This document shows positions 1 through 7,166 of a DNA stretch of 11,729 nt, one piece after another. Location: positions 1 to 11,729 of the forward strand of contig JAGACT010000250.1 of the NCBI GenBank assembly GCA_017613995.1, read 5' to 3'. A program made the translations under genes and the position numbers. The notes under the pieces were generated by a model. The model ran no database searches and was not told where the DNA came from. It saw only the letters and a program-made list of their open reading frames with translations. Every line of letters starts with the position of its first letter. Position 1 is the first letter of the stretch. Origin of the DNA: Eubacteriaceae bacterium. GTDB lineage: Bacteria; Bacillota; Clostridia; Eubacteriales; Anaerofustaceae.

Positions 1-477
1 ATATCCATACCTTTCGAGGACATACGCAGCCTGATCCAGGGCAAGCTGTCCCTGAACGACTGCCTCGAGCAGCATCTGAGGGAGATGAACTCCAGGATAA
101 GAAGCGACCAGATAGTCGCCAGGATATGTTCCGACATGATCGGGGAGGGCGCGTCCTTCGAGACCATAAGGACCACGGATATCCTCAGCGATATGGAGGA
201 TATGGAAAGCGAGGGAGTCAGGTTCCTCAACGTGGGAAACAGCGACGTCAAAAAGAGGAGCCGTGCAGCGGTCACCGCAGGGATCATCATGATGCTGCTG
301 ATGGCGGCCATGCCCGCGGCGGTGCTGCTGAGCAATGCGGCGGATCCCGTCCCCTGGCCGGTGTATCCCGTTATCGTAGGCATCCCCCTTGTCATGGTGC
401 TGGGAGTCTTCCTGGCCCTCAGGGAAAGATTAAATGAAATAAACAAAGGAGAAGAAGATGAAGCTCGTAAGTATTGA
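1..477 (+). CDS. Partial two-helix membrane protein of unknown family (5' end outside window)
   Basis: The reading frame is open from the first base to the TGA at 475-477, so the true start lies upstream and only the C-terminal 158 residues are visible. The visible N-terminal two-thirds is charged and probably helical (for example RSLIQGKLSLNDCLEQHLRE). It is followed by two hydrophobic segments, encoded at about 265-333 and 355-420, separated by a short loop (SNAADPVPWP). The tail is short and charged (KGEEDEARKY). By the positive-inside rule both ends are likely cytoplasmic. The last 20 bases overlap the start of the YbjQ gene, so the two are probably translationally coupled. An internal ATG at 85 could be taken as a start, but the frame upstream of it is coding-like and I see no good ribosome site there. 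I recognise no family. Its neighbours suggest an accessory of the ABC transporter operon, which is inference only. Confidence 0.7.
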   Translation: MSIPFEDIRSLIQGKLSLNDCLEQHLREMNSRIRSDQIVARICSDMIGEGASFETIRTTDILSDMEDMESEGVRFLNVGNSDVKKRSRAAVTAGIIMMLLMAAMPAAVLLSNAADPVPWPVYPVIVGIPLVMVLGVFLALRERLNEINKGEEDEARKY

Positions 478-772
478 TCACATACCGGGTATGGAACTGG
501 AGGCGCTGGGCATCGTAAAGGGCGCCACCGTCCAGACGAAGCATGTCGGAAAGGATTTCATGGCAGCAATGAAGACCCTGGTGGGCGGAGAGCTGACGGA
601 CTATACCGAGATGCTCACCGAAGCCAGGCAGATCGCCACCAAGAGGATGGTGGACGAAGCGGAGGCCCTGGGGGCCGACGCCATCGTGGGCATCCGTTAC
701 GGATCCTCCGCCATCATGTCATCCGCCGCGGAGGTCATCGCCTACGGCACCGCGGTGAAATACCGTCAGTAG
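458..772 (+). CDS. YbjQ/UPF0145 family protein
   Basis: This 104-residue protein matches the YbjQ (UPF0145) family over its whole length and at the family's usual size of about 103-107 residues. Visible family features are the N-terminal DHIPGMELEALGIVKG strand region, the VQTKHVGKDFMA segment, the amphipathic TEARQIATKRMVDEAEALGADA helix, and the closing AIMSSAAEVIAYGTAVK strand. Members are small cytoplasmic proteins thought to form pentameric rings. Pfam names the family as putative heavy-metal binding, but no biochemical role is established. The start is well supported: AAAGGAGAAG lies just upstream of ATG 458. The gene overlaps the preceding one by 20 bases and is 29 bases from the ABC ATPase, so it belongs to the same transcript. 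Confidence 0.93.
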   Translation: MKLVSIDHIPGMELEALGIVKGATVQTKHVGKDFMAAMKTLVGGELTDYTEMLTEARQIATKRMVDEAEALGADAIVGIRYGSSAIMSSAAEVIAYGTAVKYRQ

Positions 773-787
773 GGAAATATATCTCCG

Positions 788-793
788 AAGGAG
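788..793 (+). promoter_or_regulatory. Ribosome binding site deciding the ABC ATPase start
   Basis: AAGGAG is 2 bases from the ATG at 796 but 8 bases from the in-frame ATG at 802. The second spacing is normal, so the start at 802 is preferred. It also gives the usual ABC N-terminus (MLVIEHLTKTYG). Confidence 0.7.
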
Positions 794-801
794 CAATGAT
801 A

Positions 802-1509
802 ATGCTGGTTATAGAGCATCTTACGAAAACATACGGCGACAAAAAGGCAGTGGACGATCTTTCGCTGCATATCAGACCGGGGGAGATCTTCGGTTTCATA
901 GGCCATAACGGAGCCGGAAAGACCACCACCCTCAAAAGCATCGCCGGTATACTCAGGTTCGATGAGGGCAGCATAAAGGTCTGCGGCATGGATATCGCGG
1001 ATGATCCCATCGGATGCAAGAAAGTCATGGCCTATATCCCGGACAATCCTGACCTTTACGAGTTCATGAGCGGCATAGGCTATCTCAACTTCGTGGCAGA
1101 CATTTTCGCCATACCCGCTTCAGAGCGGCAGGAGAAGATCCGCCGCTACGCGGACGCCTTCGAGCTTACGGAAAGCCTGGCGCAGTCCATATCGGCATAC
1201 TCCCACGGCATGAAGCAGAAGCTGGCGGTGATATCGGCCCTGATACACGATCCGAAGCTCATCGTGATGGACGAGCCCTTCGTGGGACTGGATCCCAAGG
1301 CGTCCCATCTGCTCAAGGAACTCATGAGGGAGCACTGCGACAGGGGAGGAGCGATCTTCTTTTCCACCCATGTGCTGGAAGTTGCGGAGAAACTCTGTGA
1401 CAAGGTAGCCATAATCAAGCAGGGAAGGCTCATAAAGGAAGGCACCATGGAGGAAGTGAAGGGAGACGACAGTCTCGAGGAAGTTTTCCTGGAACTGGAG
1501 GCCGAGTGA
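802..1509 (+). CDS. ABC transporter ATP-binding protein
   Basis: This 235-residue nucleotide-binding subunit should power the permease encoded immediately downstream by ATP hydrolysis at the inner face of the membrane. All catalytic motifs are present: A-loop Tyr11, Walker A GHNGAGKT at 34-41, signature SHGMKQK at about 134-140, Walker B LIVMDEP at 153-159 with catalytic Glu158, D-loop GLD just after, and switch His190. The signature departs from LSGGQ, as is common in ABC-2 exporters of the Ccm/Ytr/Ecs type. The C-terminus ends in the usual LEEVFLELE motif. Its TGA overlaps the permease ATG by one base (TGATG, 1507-1511), which implies coupled translation and a fixed complex. The substrate cannot be read from the ATPase. 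An alternative start at 796 would add two residues. Confidence 0.95.
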   Translation: MLVIEHLTKTYGDKKAVDDLSLHIRPGEIFGFIGHNGAGKTTTLKSIAGILRFDEGSIKVCGMDIADDPIGCKKVMAYIPDNPDLYEFMSGIGYLNFVADIFAIPASERQEKIRRYADAFELTESLAQSISAYSHGMKQKLAVISALIHDPKLIVMDEPFVGLDPKASHLLKELMREHCDRGGAIFFSTHVLEVAEKLCDKVAIIKQGRLIKEGTMEEVKGDDSLEEVFLELEAE

Positions 1510-3107
1510 TGTTTGGGACCCTTATCAAGCTGCAGCTGACCGAAATGTTCAAAAGCTTCGTTTACGATGAAAAGAAGAAAAAGATGCGTTCCGCTGCAGG
1601 CGTTATCGCCATGCTCTTTTTCTTCGTCCTGCTTCTGGGGGGCGTCCTCGGCGGGATGTTCGCCGCCATGTCGCTGAGCCTGTGCGGACCTCTTACCGGC
1701 ATGGGCTTCGGATGGCTGTACTTTCTGACTATGAGCATCATGGCGGTGGTGTTCGGCGCCTTCGGAAGCGTTTTCACCACATACCAGCAGCTGTACCTCT
1801 CGAAGGACAACGATCTTCTTCTGTCCATGCCGATACCGGTCAGGACCCTGCTGGGAGCCCGGCTTTTCAACGTCTATCTGATGGGCACCATGTACGTGGC
1901 GGTGGTGATGCTGCCCGCGCTGATCGTCTACTGGATCACCCAAAAGGCATCATCCCTTCAGGTGGTATGCGGCATAATGCTGTTTATCGTCCTGTCCCTG
2001 ATCGTGCTGCTGCTCTCATGCCTTCTCGGATGGGTCGTGGCAAAGATAAGCCTGAAGCTCAAAAACCGCAGCTACATCACCGTGCTTATTTCGCTGGCGT
2101 TCATAGCAGCGTACTATTACTTCTATTTCCGCGCGTCGGAGATCATCTCGCAGTTCCTTGCCAACGCCCAGGCCTACGGCGAGAAGATAAAGGGATCCGC
2201 CTACGCTCTGTATCTGATAGGGAGGTCGGGCGAAGGGGACGTGAAGGCCGTTCTGACCGTCTTCGCCGTGACGGCGCTGGTCTCGGGCCTTCTGTGGTAC
2301 GTCATGTCCCGCTCCTTCATCTCCATAGCCACTTCCACGGGATCGGTCAAAAAGGTGCGCTACGTCGAAAAGACAGCCAGGCAGAAAAGTCCCTTCGCAG
2401 CCCTGATGGGAAAGGAGTTCGCCCGGTTCGCCTCCAGCGCCGCCTACATGCTCAACTGCGGCCTGGGGATCATCATCCTTCCGTTATCCGGTATCCTTAT
2501 GCTCTTTAAGGGCAGGGATATTCTGATGATACTGGACGTCGTCTACATGGATCTTCCGGGATTCTCCGCGGTCCTCGTCACCAGCATGCTTTGCATGCTG
2601 GGTTCGATGAACGACATGGCTGTGCCGTCGGTCTCTCTGGAAGGAAAAAGCATCTGGATACCCCAGTCCCTGCCCGTGTCCCCCGGGACAGTCATCGCGT
2701 CGAAAGCGGCGGTGCAGATCATCCTTACCGGGGTCCCCATGCTGTTCGCTTCCGTATGCTGCGTATCCGTACTGAGAGCCAATCTCGCACTCAGGGTGCT
2801 GGTCGTCTGCATGTCCATGGCCTGCACGGTGTTCTCGGCCCTTTTCGGGATATTCCTCGGACTCAAAATGCCGTCCCTCAGCTGGACCAACGAGATCACG
2901 CCCATAAAGAAGAGCGTGTCCGTGCTCATATCCATCTTCACGAGCTGGTTCATAAGCATCGCCCTGGCGGGAGGATATCTCCTCGCGGGAGGCATGATGG
3001 GCGCCGCGTCCTACCTGGCCGCGTGGACGGCACTGATGGCCGTATCGTCGCTGATTTTTTTAAGGTGGCTCGGCAGAAAGGGCAGCAGGATCTTTTCGGA
3101 ACTGTAG
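1509..3107 (+). CDS. ABC-2-like transporter permease, ABC_tran_2 type (PF16949)
   Basis: This 532-residue, strongly hydrophobic protein has about ten to twelve predicted membrane helices (for example about 31-57, 64-90, 120-142, 152-175, 188-206, and several in the C-terminal half). After helix two comes YLSKDNDLLLSMPIPVRTLL at about 96-115, a conserved element of the large ABC permeases Pfam groups as ABC_tran_2. Length and domain order fit that family. Together with the preceding ATPase it should form an exporter or membrane-perturbing complex in the cytoplasmic membrane; the substrate is unknown. ATG 1509 lies 8 bases after a GGAG at 1497-1500. The GTG at 1506 is possible but less well spaced. 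A strong intrinsic terminator follows 31 bases after the stop, so this is the last gene of its operon. Confidence 0.9.
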   Translation: MFGTLIKLQLTEMFKSFVYDEKKKKMRSAAGVIAMLFFFVLLLGGVLGGMFAAMSLSLCGPLTGMGFGWLYFLTMSIMAVVFGAFGSVFTTYQQLYLSKDNDLLLSMPIPVRTLLGARLFNVYLMGTMYVAVVMLPALIVYWITQKASSLQVVCGIMLFIVLSLIVLLLSCLLGWVVAKISLKLKNRSYITVLISLAFIAAYYYFYFRASEIISQFLANAQAYGEKIKGSAYALYLIGRSGEGDVKAVLTVFAVTALVSGLLWYVMSRSFISIATSTGSVKKVRYVEKTARQKSPFAALMGKEFARFASSAAYMLNCGLGIIILPLSGILMLFKGRDILMILDVVYMDLPGFSAVLVTSMLCMLGSMNDMAVPSVSLEGKSIWIPQSLPVSPGTVIASKAAVQIILTGVPMLFASVCCVSVLRANLALRVLVVCMSMACTVFSALFGIFLGLKMPSLSWTNEITPIKKSVSVLISIFTSWFISIALAGGYLLAGGMMGAASYLAAWTALMAVSSLIFLRWLGRKGSRIFSEL

Positions 3108-3138
3108 ATCCTGCGGCAGCATGCGAAAAGCACTCTTC

Positions 3139-3166
3139 ACGGGATGCCTTTGCATCCCGTTTTTTT
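3139..3166 (+). terminator. Intrinsic terminator after the ABC transporter operon
   Basis: A perfect 9-base-pair stem, ACGGGATGC at 3139-3147 pairing with GCATCCCGT at 3152-3160, has a CTTT loop and runs directly into seven T residues (3160-3166). It lies 31 bases past the permease stop. Confidence 0.95.
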
Positions 3167-3186
3167 GATCCGGCTTCCGTTTTACC

Positions 3187-3215
3187 GGGACACGGCGGGC
3201 CGGATGTGGTATCAT
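3187..3215 (+). promoter_or_regulatory. Candidate sigma-A promoter for the membrane-pair operon
   Basis: An extended -10 element, TGG-TATCAT (TATCAT at 3210-3215, five of six matches to TATAAT), lies 17 bases downstream of GGGACA at 3187-3192 (four of six matches to TTGACA). It sits between the terminator of the previous operon and the start at 3274, leaving a GC-rich leader of about 50 bases. The position is convincing; the -35 match is only fair. Confidence 0.45.
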
Positions 3216-3273
3216 TATACAGACGGCGTCCGCCCCGGCGGCCGGCCGTGAAATCCCGCTGAGAGACGTCCAT

Positions 3274-5097
3274 ATGAAAAAACTGCTGAACATTCTCGTC
3301 ACCGCCATCCTGATAATCCTGGTCTTCCTCGCGGTCAGCGCTTTCTGCCGCTTCGCGGGAGATCTTCGGATGAGCCCCGAAACCCGCTCCGACTATCTGG
3401 CGGTACTGGGGATCATGTATTCCGTGATATTCATCACCACCTCCCTTCTCGCCACGCTGTCGAACAAGGATGACGTGGTCTACTACGAAAACGCCACGGA
3501 TTACGTGCTTATAAATCCGCCCGTCTACAACTTCTTCGGACTGTCCGTCCTCTCATACATCGCCCTGGCGGCCGCCACGCTGTCGGTGGTGAAGCTGTGG
3601 ACGGAGATGTTTCTGAGCTCTTTCGTCCTGGGCATAGGCTTCGTGATCATCCTCTTTTTCAAGATGACCACCATATACTTCCGCCGCAGCCACATCAAAA
3701 AAATCCTTGGATCGGATTTCGGAAAAGAGATCGAACGGGGCAGGATCGACGAGGCGAAGGAAAAGATAAACCACCTGTATCTCAATTCCCTCAAGTCCGT
3801 CGACAAAAAGAACTTCGATATCTGCATAGAGAACCTGCAGTTCCTGCAGGAGGCCTGCGGATACTCCCCTGTACGGGACTACTGCATAGAAGTCATCAAG
3901 AAGCTGCTGGTGCAGATATCCTCCAGCGATCTTTTCTACTTCACCCGGGTGATCGAGCTCTTCCAGAGCGACAGCAAGCACGAATCCTTCCTTAGGATCA
4001 CGCCGATGCGCCACTACGTGGCCCAGCTTCTGATAGACAGGGTCGTGAACGAAAACGACGCCGTGACGCTGATGTCGCTGTATTCCATCTACGTGGAGGA
4101 GACAGTGGGGATCATAGACGAAATGTCCGGCGAAGCGATGAAGAAGATCTCCTCCGAGGAGGCTTCCCTGGCATCGGCCGAGGAGTCCGGAGCAGAAAAG
4201 TTCGGAGATCATCTGCTTATAAAGGATCCCGAAACTTACCTCAGATTCTTCCGCGAGGTCTACGGCGGCATTTCGGAGGAAACACAGCTGCTGGCGGAGG
4301 TGATGGTCCTGTACGAGACTCTGGACACGTCCTGGACGGATAAGATGGACGCCATCTGCTCTCTCCCGAACGTCCTCGCGGAGCTGTGGGAGATGGAAAA
4401 GCACCTGGATTACGTGGAAAACCCCTTCCGAGGCGAACTGAGGGGATACCGCCACTTCATAGAATCCTATGTCCGCTGCGCCGTATCCTACTCAAGGCCC
4501 CTCAAATATCTGGACGTACTGGAAAAGAGGCGGTTCGCCCTTACCGGATCCGGCCAGCTTTTCGCCGCAGACAACATACTGATCTGCGATCCCTACAGGC
4601 CATGGGACGGCCCTGAGGCCGGGATAAGGTCGGGACGGGAGCTGACGCCGGGAGACTTCATCCACAAGGCTGTCTGCTCCGAGGCGGTCTCCTGCACCGA
4701 CAGGCAGAAGCTGAGCGGCCTGCTAAAACGGCTGCCGGTGTGCTACTGCGACGTCGTCGTGACCGGCGAAGAGGAGTATTCCGCCGATGAGGATGAGGAG
4801 AACGTCCCGGTGACGGGCAGGCTGAGGGACGACCACGTATGGATCCTGGAGAAAATGATCTCCCTCAGAAACTCCGTGGGCATCTGCATGATGCTCAGAA
4901 AGATCCTTCACGACGTGGACGACTACAATTACTATTTCTACGGCGGAGAGGTCCTGTGCCTCGACGCGGAGCGAAGCCGCAACATCTACTCGAAGATAAA
5001 GAACTACTACAACGTGGCCGACGCCTCCGAAAAGGAGGAGCTGGGCACCTACATCAGCGCATCGAAGCTGTTCTTCGTGAACAATATCGATTTCTGA
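3274..5097 (+). CDS. 607-residue protein with four N-terminal membrane helices and a large unassigned cytoplasmic domain
   Basis: I do not recognise a family. Hydrophobic segments lie at about residues 4-25, 41-62, 84-107 and 112-135, giving four membrane passes. A basic FRRSHIKK follows at 136-143, which puts the remaining roughly 460 residues in the cytoplasm. That part looks mainly alpha-helical, like a scaffold or solenoid, with no P-loop, kinase, protease or nucleotidyltransferase motif that I can see. A very acidic stretch (GEEEYSADEDEENVP) lies at about 497-511. The start ATG 3274 gives MKK and a clean first helix but has only a weak ribosome site. The gene follows a terminator and a probable promoter. 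Only 25 bases separate it from another multi-helix protein gene, so the two products may act together. Function is unknown. Confidence 0.85.
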   Translation: MKKLLNILVTAILIILVFLAVSAFCRFAGDLRMSPETRSDYLAVLGIMYSVIFITTSLLATLSNKDDVVYYENATDYVLINPPVYNFFGLSVLSYIALAAATLSVVKLWTEMFLSSFVLGIGFVIILFFKMTTIYFRRSHIKKILGSDFGKEIERGRIDEAKEKINHLYLNSLKSVDKKNFDICIENLQFLQEACGYSPVRDYCIEVIKKLLVQISSSDLFYFTRVIELFQSDSKHESFLRITPMRHYVAQLLIDRVVNENDAVTLMSLYSIYVEETVGIIDEMSGEAMKKISSEEASLASAEESGAEKFGDHLLIKDPETYLRFFREVYGGISEETQLLAEVMVLYETLDTSWTDKMDAICSLPNVLAELWEMEKHLDYVENPFRGELRGYRHFIESYVRCAVSYSRPLKYLDVLEKRRFALTGSGQLFAADNILICDPYRPWDGPEAGIRSGRELTPGDFIHKAVCSEAVSCTDRQKLSGLLKRLPVCYCDVVVTGEEEYSADEDEENVPVTGRLRDDHVWILEKMISLRNSVGICMMLRKILHDVDDYNYYFYGGEVLCLDAERSRNIYSKIKNYYNVADASEKEELGTYISASKLFFVNNIDF

Positions 5098-5122
5098 AAC
5101 AGCAAAGGAAGAGGCGAGGACC

Positions 5123-5611
5123 ATGAAGATCATTCTTACTGAGAGCGCGGTGCTCTGCGCCCTGTTCACCGCAATGGTATATCTTATGTCCCGGGATCCC
5201 ATCAGGACCCTGTACAACTATCCGCCCCGTATCCAGGAGAGGGTGAAGTCCCTGGAGCGCTACCGGGGAGAGATACCCACAGGCGAAAAGAAGGCCGCCG
5301 CCAAGATCGGCGCCTGCCTCGTGTTCGTTCTTATCCTGAGCCTTGTCCTGAGATACGTGAACGGCTGCAGCCGCTTTGGCGAAGCCTTCGGATACGGTAT
5401 GATCCTGTGGAGCATCGTGAACCTCTGGGACGTGATCGTCCTGGACATCATATGGTTCTGCCACGATCCCCGGTTCGTCTTCGAGGGCACCGAGGATATG
5501 GTATCGGACTATCATGACTACATGTTCCACATAAAGGGATTTTTTATCGGTGAACTGCTGGCCCTCGCGGTCTGCGCGGCGTCCGGCGCCGTGGTACAGT
5601 TCATACTGTGA
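5123..5611 (+). CDS. Uncharacterised four-helix membrane protein
   Basis: This 162-residue protein has four hydrophobic segments at about 3-22, 60-79, 88-111 and 137-160. The first loop holds a NYPPRIQERV motif at about 32-41. Between helices three and four is a polar stretch with FCHDPRFVFEGTEDM at about 112-126, then YHDYMFHIKGFFIGE. From memory this layout resembles a widespread uncharacterised membrane family in Bacillota with a similar NYP-IQ loop and a PGTE-type loop, but I cannot name it and no function is known to me. The upstream sequence GAGGCGAGGACC supplies the ribosome site for ATG 5123. It lies 25 bases after the 607-residue protein gene and 30 bases before the DUF2200 gene, so it is probably co-transcribed with both. 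Confidence 0.85.
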   Translation: MKIILTESAVLCALFTAMVYLMSRDPIRTLYNYPPRIQERVKSLERYRGEIPTGEKKAAAKIGACLVFVLILSLVLRYVNGCSRFGEAFGYGMILWSIVNLWDVIVLDIIWFCHDPRFVFEGTEDMVSDYHDYMFHIKGFFIGELLALAVCAASGAVVQFIL

Positions 5612-5641
5612 TCCCATGCTTTTTTCAGGGAGGGACCGCGC

Positions 5642-5974
5642 ATGAGAAAGAGCGTCTTCGACATGAAGTTTTCGGAGGTATATCCTCTGCTGGTCAGCAA
5701 GGCCGAGAGAAAGGGAAGGACCAGGGAAGAAGTGGACGAAATAATCGTATGGCTCACGGGATACGCTCCCGGTGAGTGGGATACTGATGCCACATACAGG
5801 GAATTCTTCGATGCGGCCCCCGCCATGAATCCGAACGCCCGGCTGATCAAAGGAAGCGTATGCGGCATAAAGGTCGAGGAGATCACCGACCCTCTGATGC
5901 AGAAGATCCGCTGGCTCGACAAGCTGGTGGACGAGCTGGCAAAGGGAAAGAAGATGGAGAAGATACTGCGATGA
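5642..5974 (+). CDS. DUF2200 family protein
   Basis: This 110-residue cytoplasmic protein matches DUF2200 from end to end and at the usual length. Characteristic segments are FSEVYPLLVSKAERKGRT, EEVDEIIVWLTGY, AAPAMNPNARLIKGSVCGIKVEEI, and the terminal DPLMQKIRWLDKLVDELAKG followed by KKMEKILR. The biochemical role of the family is unknown. The tryptophan and tyrosine in the WLTGY motif and the C-terminal amphipathic helix suggest a small dimeric or ligand-binding fold, but that is inference. GGGAGGGA at about 5629-5636 precedes ATG 5642. Its stop overlaps the next start as ATGA (5971-5974), so it is translationally coupled to the DUF1905 gene. Confidence 0.95.
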   Translation: MRKSVFDMKFSEVYPLLVSKAERKGRTREEVDEIIVWLTGYAPGEWDTDATYREFFDAAPAMNPNARLIKGSVCGIKVEEITDPLMQKIRWLDKLVDELAKGKKMEKILR

Positions 5975-6282
5975 TCTGGGAATACGATGCCGTGCTCCAT
6001 GAGAGCGAAGACGACGGGGGAGCCTGGGTGGCTTTCCCGTGGGATCTGAGGGAGCTGACCGGAAAGGGACGGCTCAGGGTGCACGCCTCATTCGACGGAG
6101 TGCCCTATGACGGCAGCATCGTGAACATGGGCGTGAAAAATGAAGACGGGTCCGTCTGCTGGGTGATCGGCGTGAAAAAGTCGATACGGAAACTTCTCGC
6201 CAAGGGCGGGGGAGATACGGTACGGGTCAGGATCGAGGAGGCGGATATAACGGAAAGGAAGGCAGCGGATGAGAAGGACTGA
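5971..6282 (+). CDS. DUF1905 family protein
   Basis: This 103-residue protein carries a DUF1905 domain over nearly its full length. It begins EYDAVLHESEDDGGAWVAFP, continues with the GKGRLRVHASFDGVPYDGSI core, and ends with the strand WVIGVKKSIRKLLAKGGGDTVRVRIEE. The predicted fold is a small beta-barrel. The family is uncharacterised and is often found alone or fused to a YdeI/OmdA-like domain, which is absent here. ATG 5971 is chosen because it overlaps the DUF2200 stop by four bases and starts exactly where family similarity starts. An upstream in-frame ATG at 5860 would add 37 residues that only reflect the other frame of DUF2200. Its 3' end overlaps the next gene by 14 bases. Confidence 0.93.
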   Translation: MIWEYDAVLHESEDDGGAWVAFPWDLRELTGKGRLRVHASFDGVPYDGSIVNMGVKNEDGSVCWVIGVKKSIRKLLAKGGGDTVRVRIEEADITERKAADEKD

Positions 6283-6745
6283 CAGGGAGATCACCGATAT
6301 CGGGGAGATCATCGGCATCATCGAAAGCGCCGGCGTACTGCGGCTGGGGCTGTTTTCGGATGAGTATCCCTACGTGGTGCCCATGCATTTCGGATACGAA
6401 TACGCAGATGGCGTCTTCACCTTCTACGTGCACTGTGCCCGGGAAGGCAGAAAACTCGATCTTATCGACAGGGACCCCCGCGTATGTATCGAGCTGGAAG
6501 GGGGAACCCGCCTCATAAGCGGAGGGGACGTGCCCTGCGAGTGGGGGGCCGAATACTCCTGCGTCATGGGTTTCGGCACAGCCGTCAGGCTTACGGATAC
6601 CGGCGAGAAGATAAAGGGGCTGAGCCTCCTCATGAAGCATCAGACCGGGCGGGAATTCGAGATCACCCCCGGGATGACGAAGGCCGTGGAGGTCATAGCC
6701 GTGAGGATAGGTTCCATCAGCGCGAAGGCCAGAAAAGTTCAGTAA
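6269..6745 (+). CDS. NimA-like pyridoxamine 5'-phosphate oxidase family protein
   Basis: This 158-residue protein belongs to the split-barrel flavin-binding group that includes NimA-type nitroimidazole reductases (Pyridox_ox_2). Visible family features are the N-terminal MRRTDREITD, LRLGLFSDEYPYVVPMHFGY at about 25-43, FYVHCAREGRKLDLI at about 52-66 with the conserved His55, Gly60 and Lys62, and GFGTAVRL at about 101-108. LLMKHQTGREF at about 120-130 and VIAVRIGSISAKARK at the end complete the pattern. Such proteins bind FMN or a related cofactor as dimers in the cytoplasm and act on poorly defined substrates; nitroimidazole reduction is known only for some. Membership does not prove drug resistance. 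AAAGGAAGG at about 6253-6261 precedes ATG 6269. The gene overlaps DUF1905 by 14 bases and ends its operon. Confidence 0.93.
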   Translation: MRRTDREITDIGEIIGIIESAGVLRLGLFSDEYPYVVPMHFGYEYADGVFTFYVHCAREGRKLDLIDRDPRVCIELEGGTRLISGGDVPCEWGAEYSCVMGFGTAVRLTDTGEKIKGLSLLMKHQTGREFEITPGMTKAVEVIAVRIGSISAKARKVQ

Positions 6746-6779
6746 AAATAAGTTCCGGGTCCCCGAGGGGTCCGGAACC
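6744..6779. terminator. Hairpin terminator shared by convergent operons
   Basis: GTTCCGG (6752-6758) pairs with CCGGAAC (6772-6778), and an inner CCC/GGG extends the stem around a short CGAG loop. Read on the minus strand, the hairpin is followed by TTATTTTT (6751-6744), a usable U-tract for the ogt-rlaP operon. On the plus strand it is followed only by CTATTATATATC, so termination of the NimA-like operon would be weaker. Read in the minus direction, the hairpin begins about 25 bases after the stop of the minus-strand small gene. Confidence 0.75.
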
Positions 6780-6802
6780 TATTATATATCTATGGCCGTT
6801 TT

Positions 6803-7133
6803 TCACAGCTCCCCGCTGACGAAGACCACACGGCAGGGAGCGGTGGTCACCATTACGCTCTCCTGGTGGAAAAACACGCAAAGGTCCTTCGCGATCTCCA
6901 TAACGGTGTGCTCATCCACGTCCACCAGCATCAGCTCCAGGGTGGTCTCCTGGACGTAGCGGCCGTCCTCGTTGGATGTATCCTCCGTCGATCTGATGGA
7001 CTGAGAACGCCACGCCGTAGCTGAGGCATACGTTCTTAAGAGTCGACAGATACCTGTCCGTGCCGAATTTCTGCACTCCGGTCTCCGAATCGTTCAGCCC
7101 TATATATATGGTCGTCTTGCTTGCTGTCTTCAT
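6803..7133 (-). pseudogene. Small gene of unknown function interrupted by a +1 frameshift
   Basis: On the minus strand, ATG at 7133 follows GGGGAGGA (7146-7139) with normal spacing and encodes MKTASKTTIYIGLNDSET, continuing to about FSVHQIDGGY. At about 6974-6990 the protein-like reading moves to the next frame, continuing NEDGRYVQETTLELMLVDVD and on to HQESVMVTTAPCRVVFVSGEL with TGA at 6805-6803. The span is 331 bases, one more than a multiple of three, so removing a single base would give one continuous 109-residue protein. Both halves look like coding sequence, with an alternating strand-helix pattern. I do not recognise the family with confidence. It lies 50 bases after the rlaP-like gene, at the end of that operon. 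The indel may be a sequencing error, a real recent mutation, or less likely programmed frameshifting. Confidence 0.7.
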
Positions 7134-7166
7134 ATCCGTCCTCCCCGTAAGCTGATGCATAGCCTT

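Noticed and set aside
3216..3273. GC-rich leader with GGCCGGCC and CCGCC/GGCGG as a possible riboswitch or regulatory stem
   Set aside because: Only very short stems form and no known riboswitch core is recognisable; consistent with chance in GC-rich DNA.
3553..4455. Long minus-strand open frame of about 300 codons within the 607-residue gene
   Set aside because: Its product is rich in His, Val, Leu and Gln as expected from the antisense of this codon usage, has no ribosome site or family match, and the plus strand has clear membrane helices.
5596..5626. Inverted repeat ACAGT-tcat-ACTGT at the end of the 162-residue gene with six Ts about 11 bases later, as a possible terminator
   Set aside because: The stem is only five AT-rich base pairs, is not followed directly by the T-run, and the DUF2200 ribosome site begins right after; an operon junction is more likely.
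5860..5970. Longer start for the DUF1905 gene
   Set aside because: The extra 37 residues are the alternate frame of DUF2200, and the ATGA overlap at 5971 explains the start.
6269..6745. Calling the NimA-like gene a nitroimidazole resistance gene
   Set aside because: The fold is shared by many uncharacterised proteins and no resistance context (IS promoter, plasmid genes) is present.
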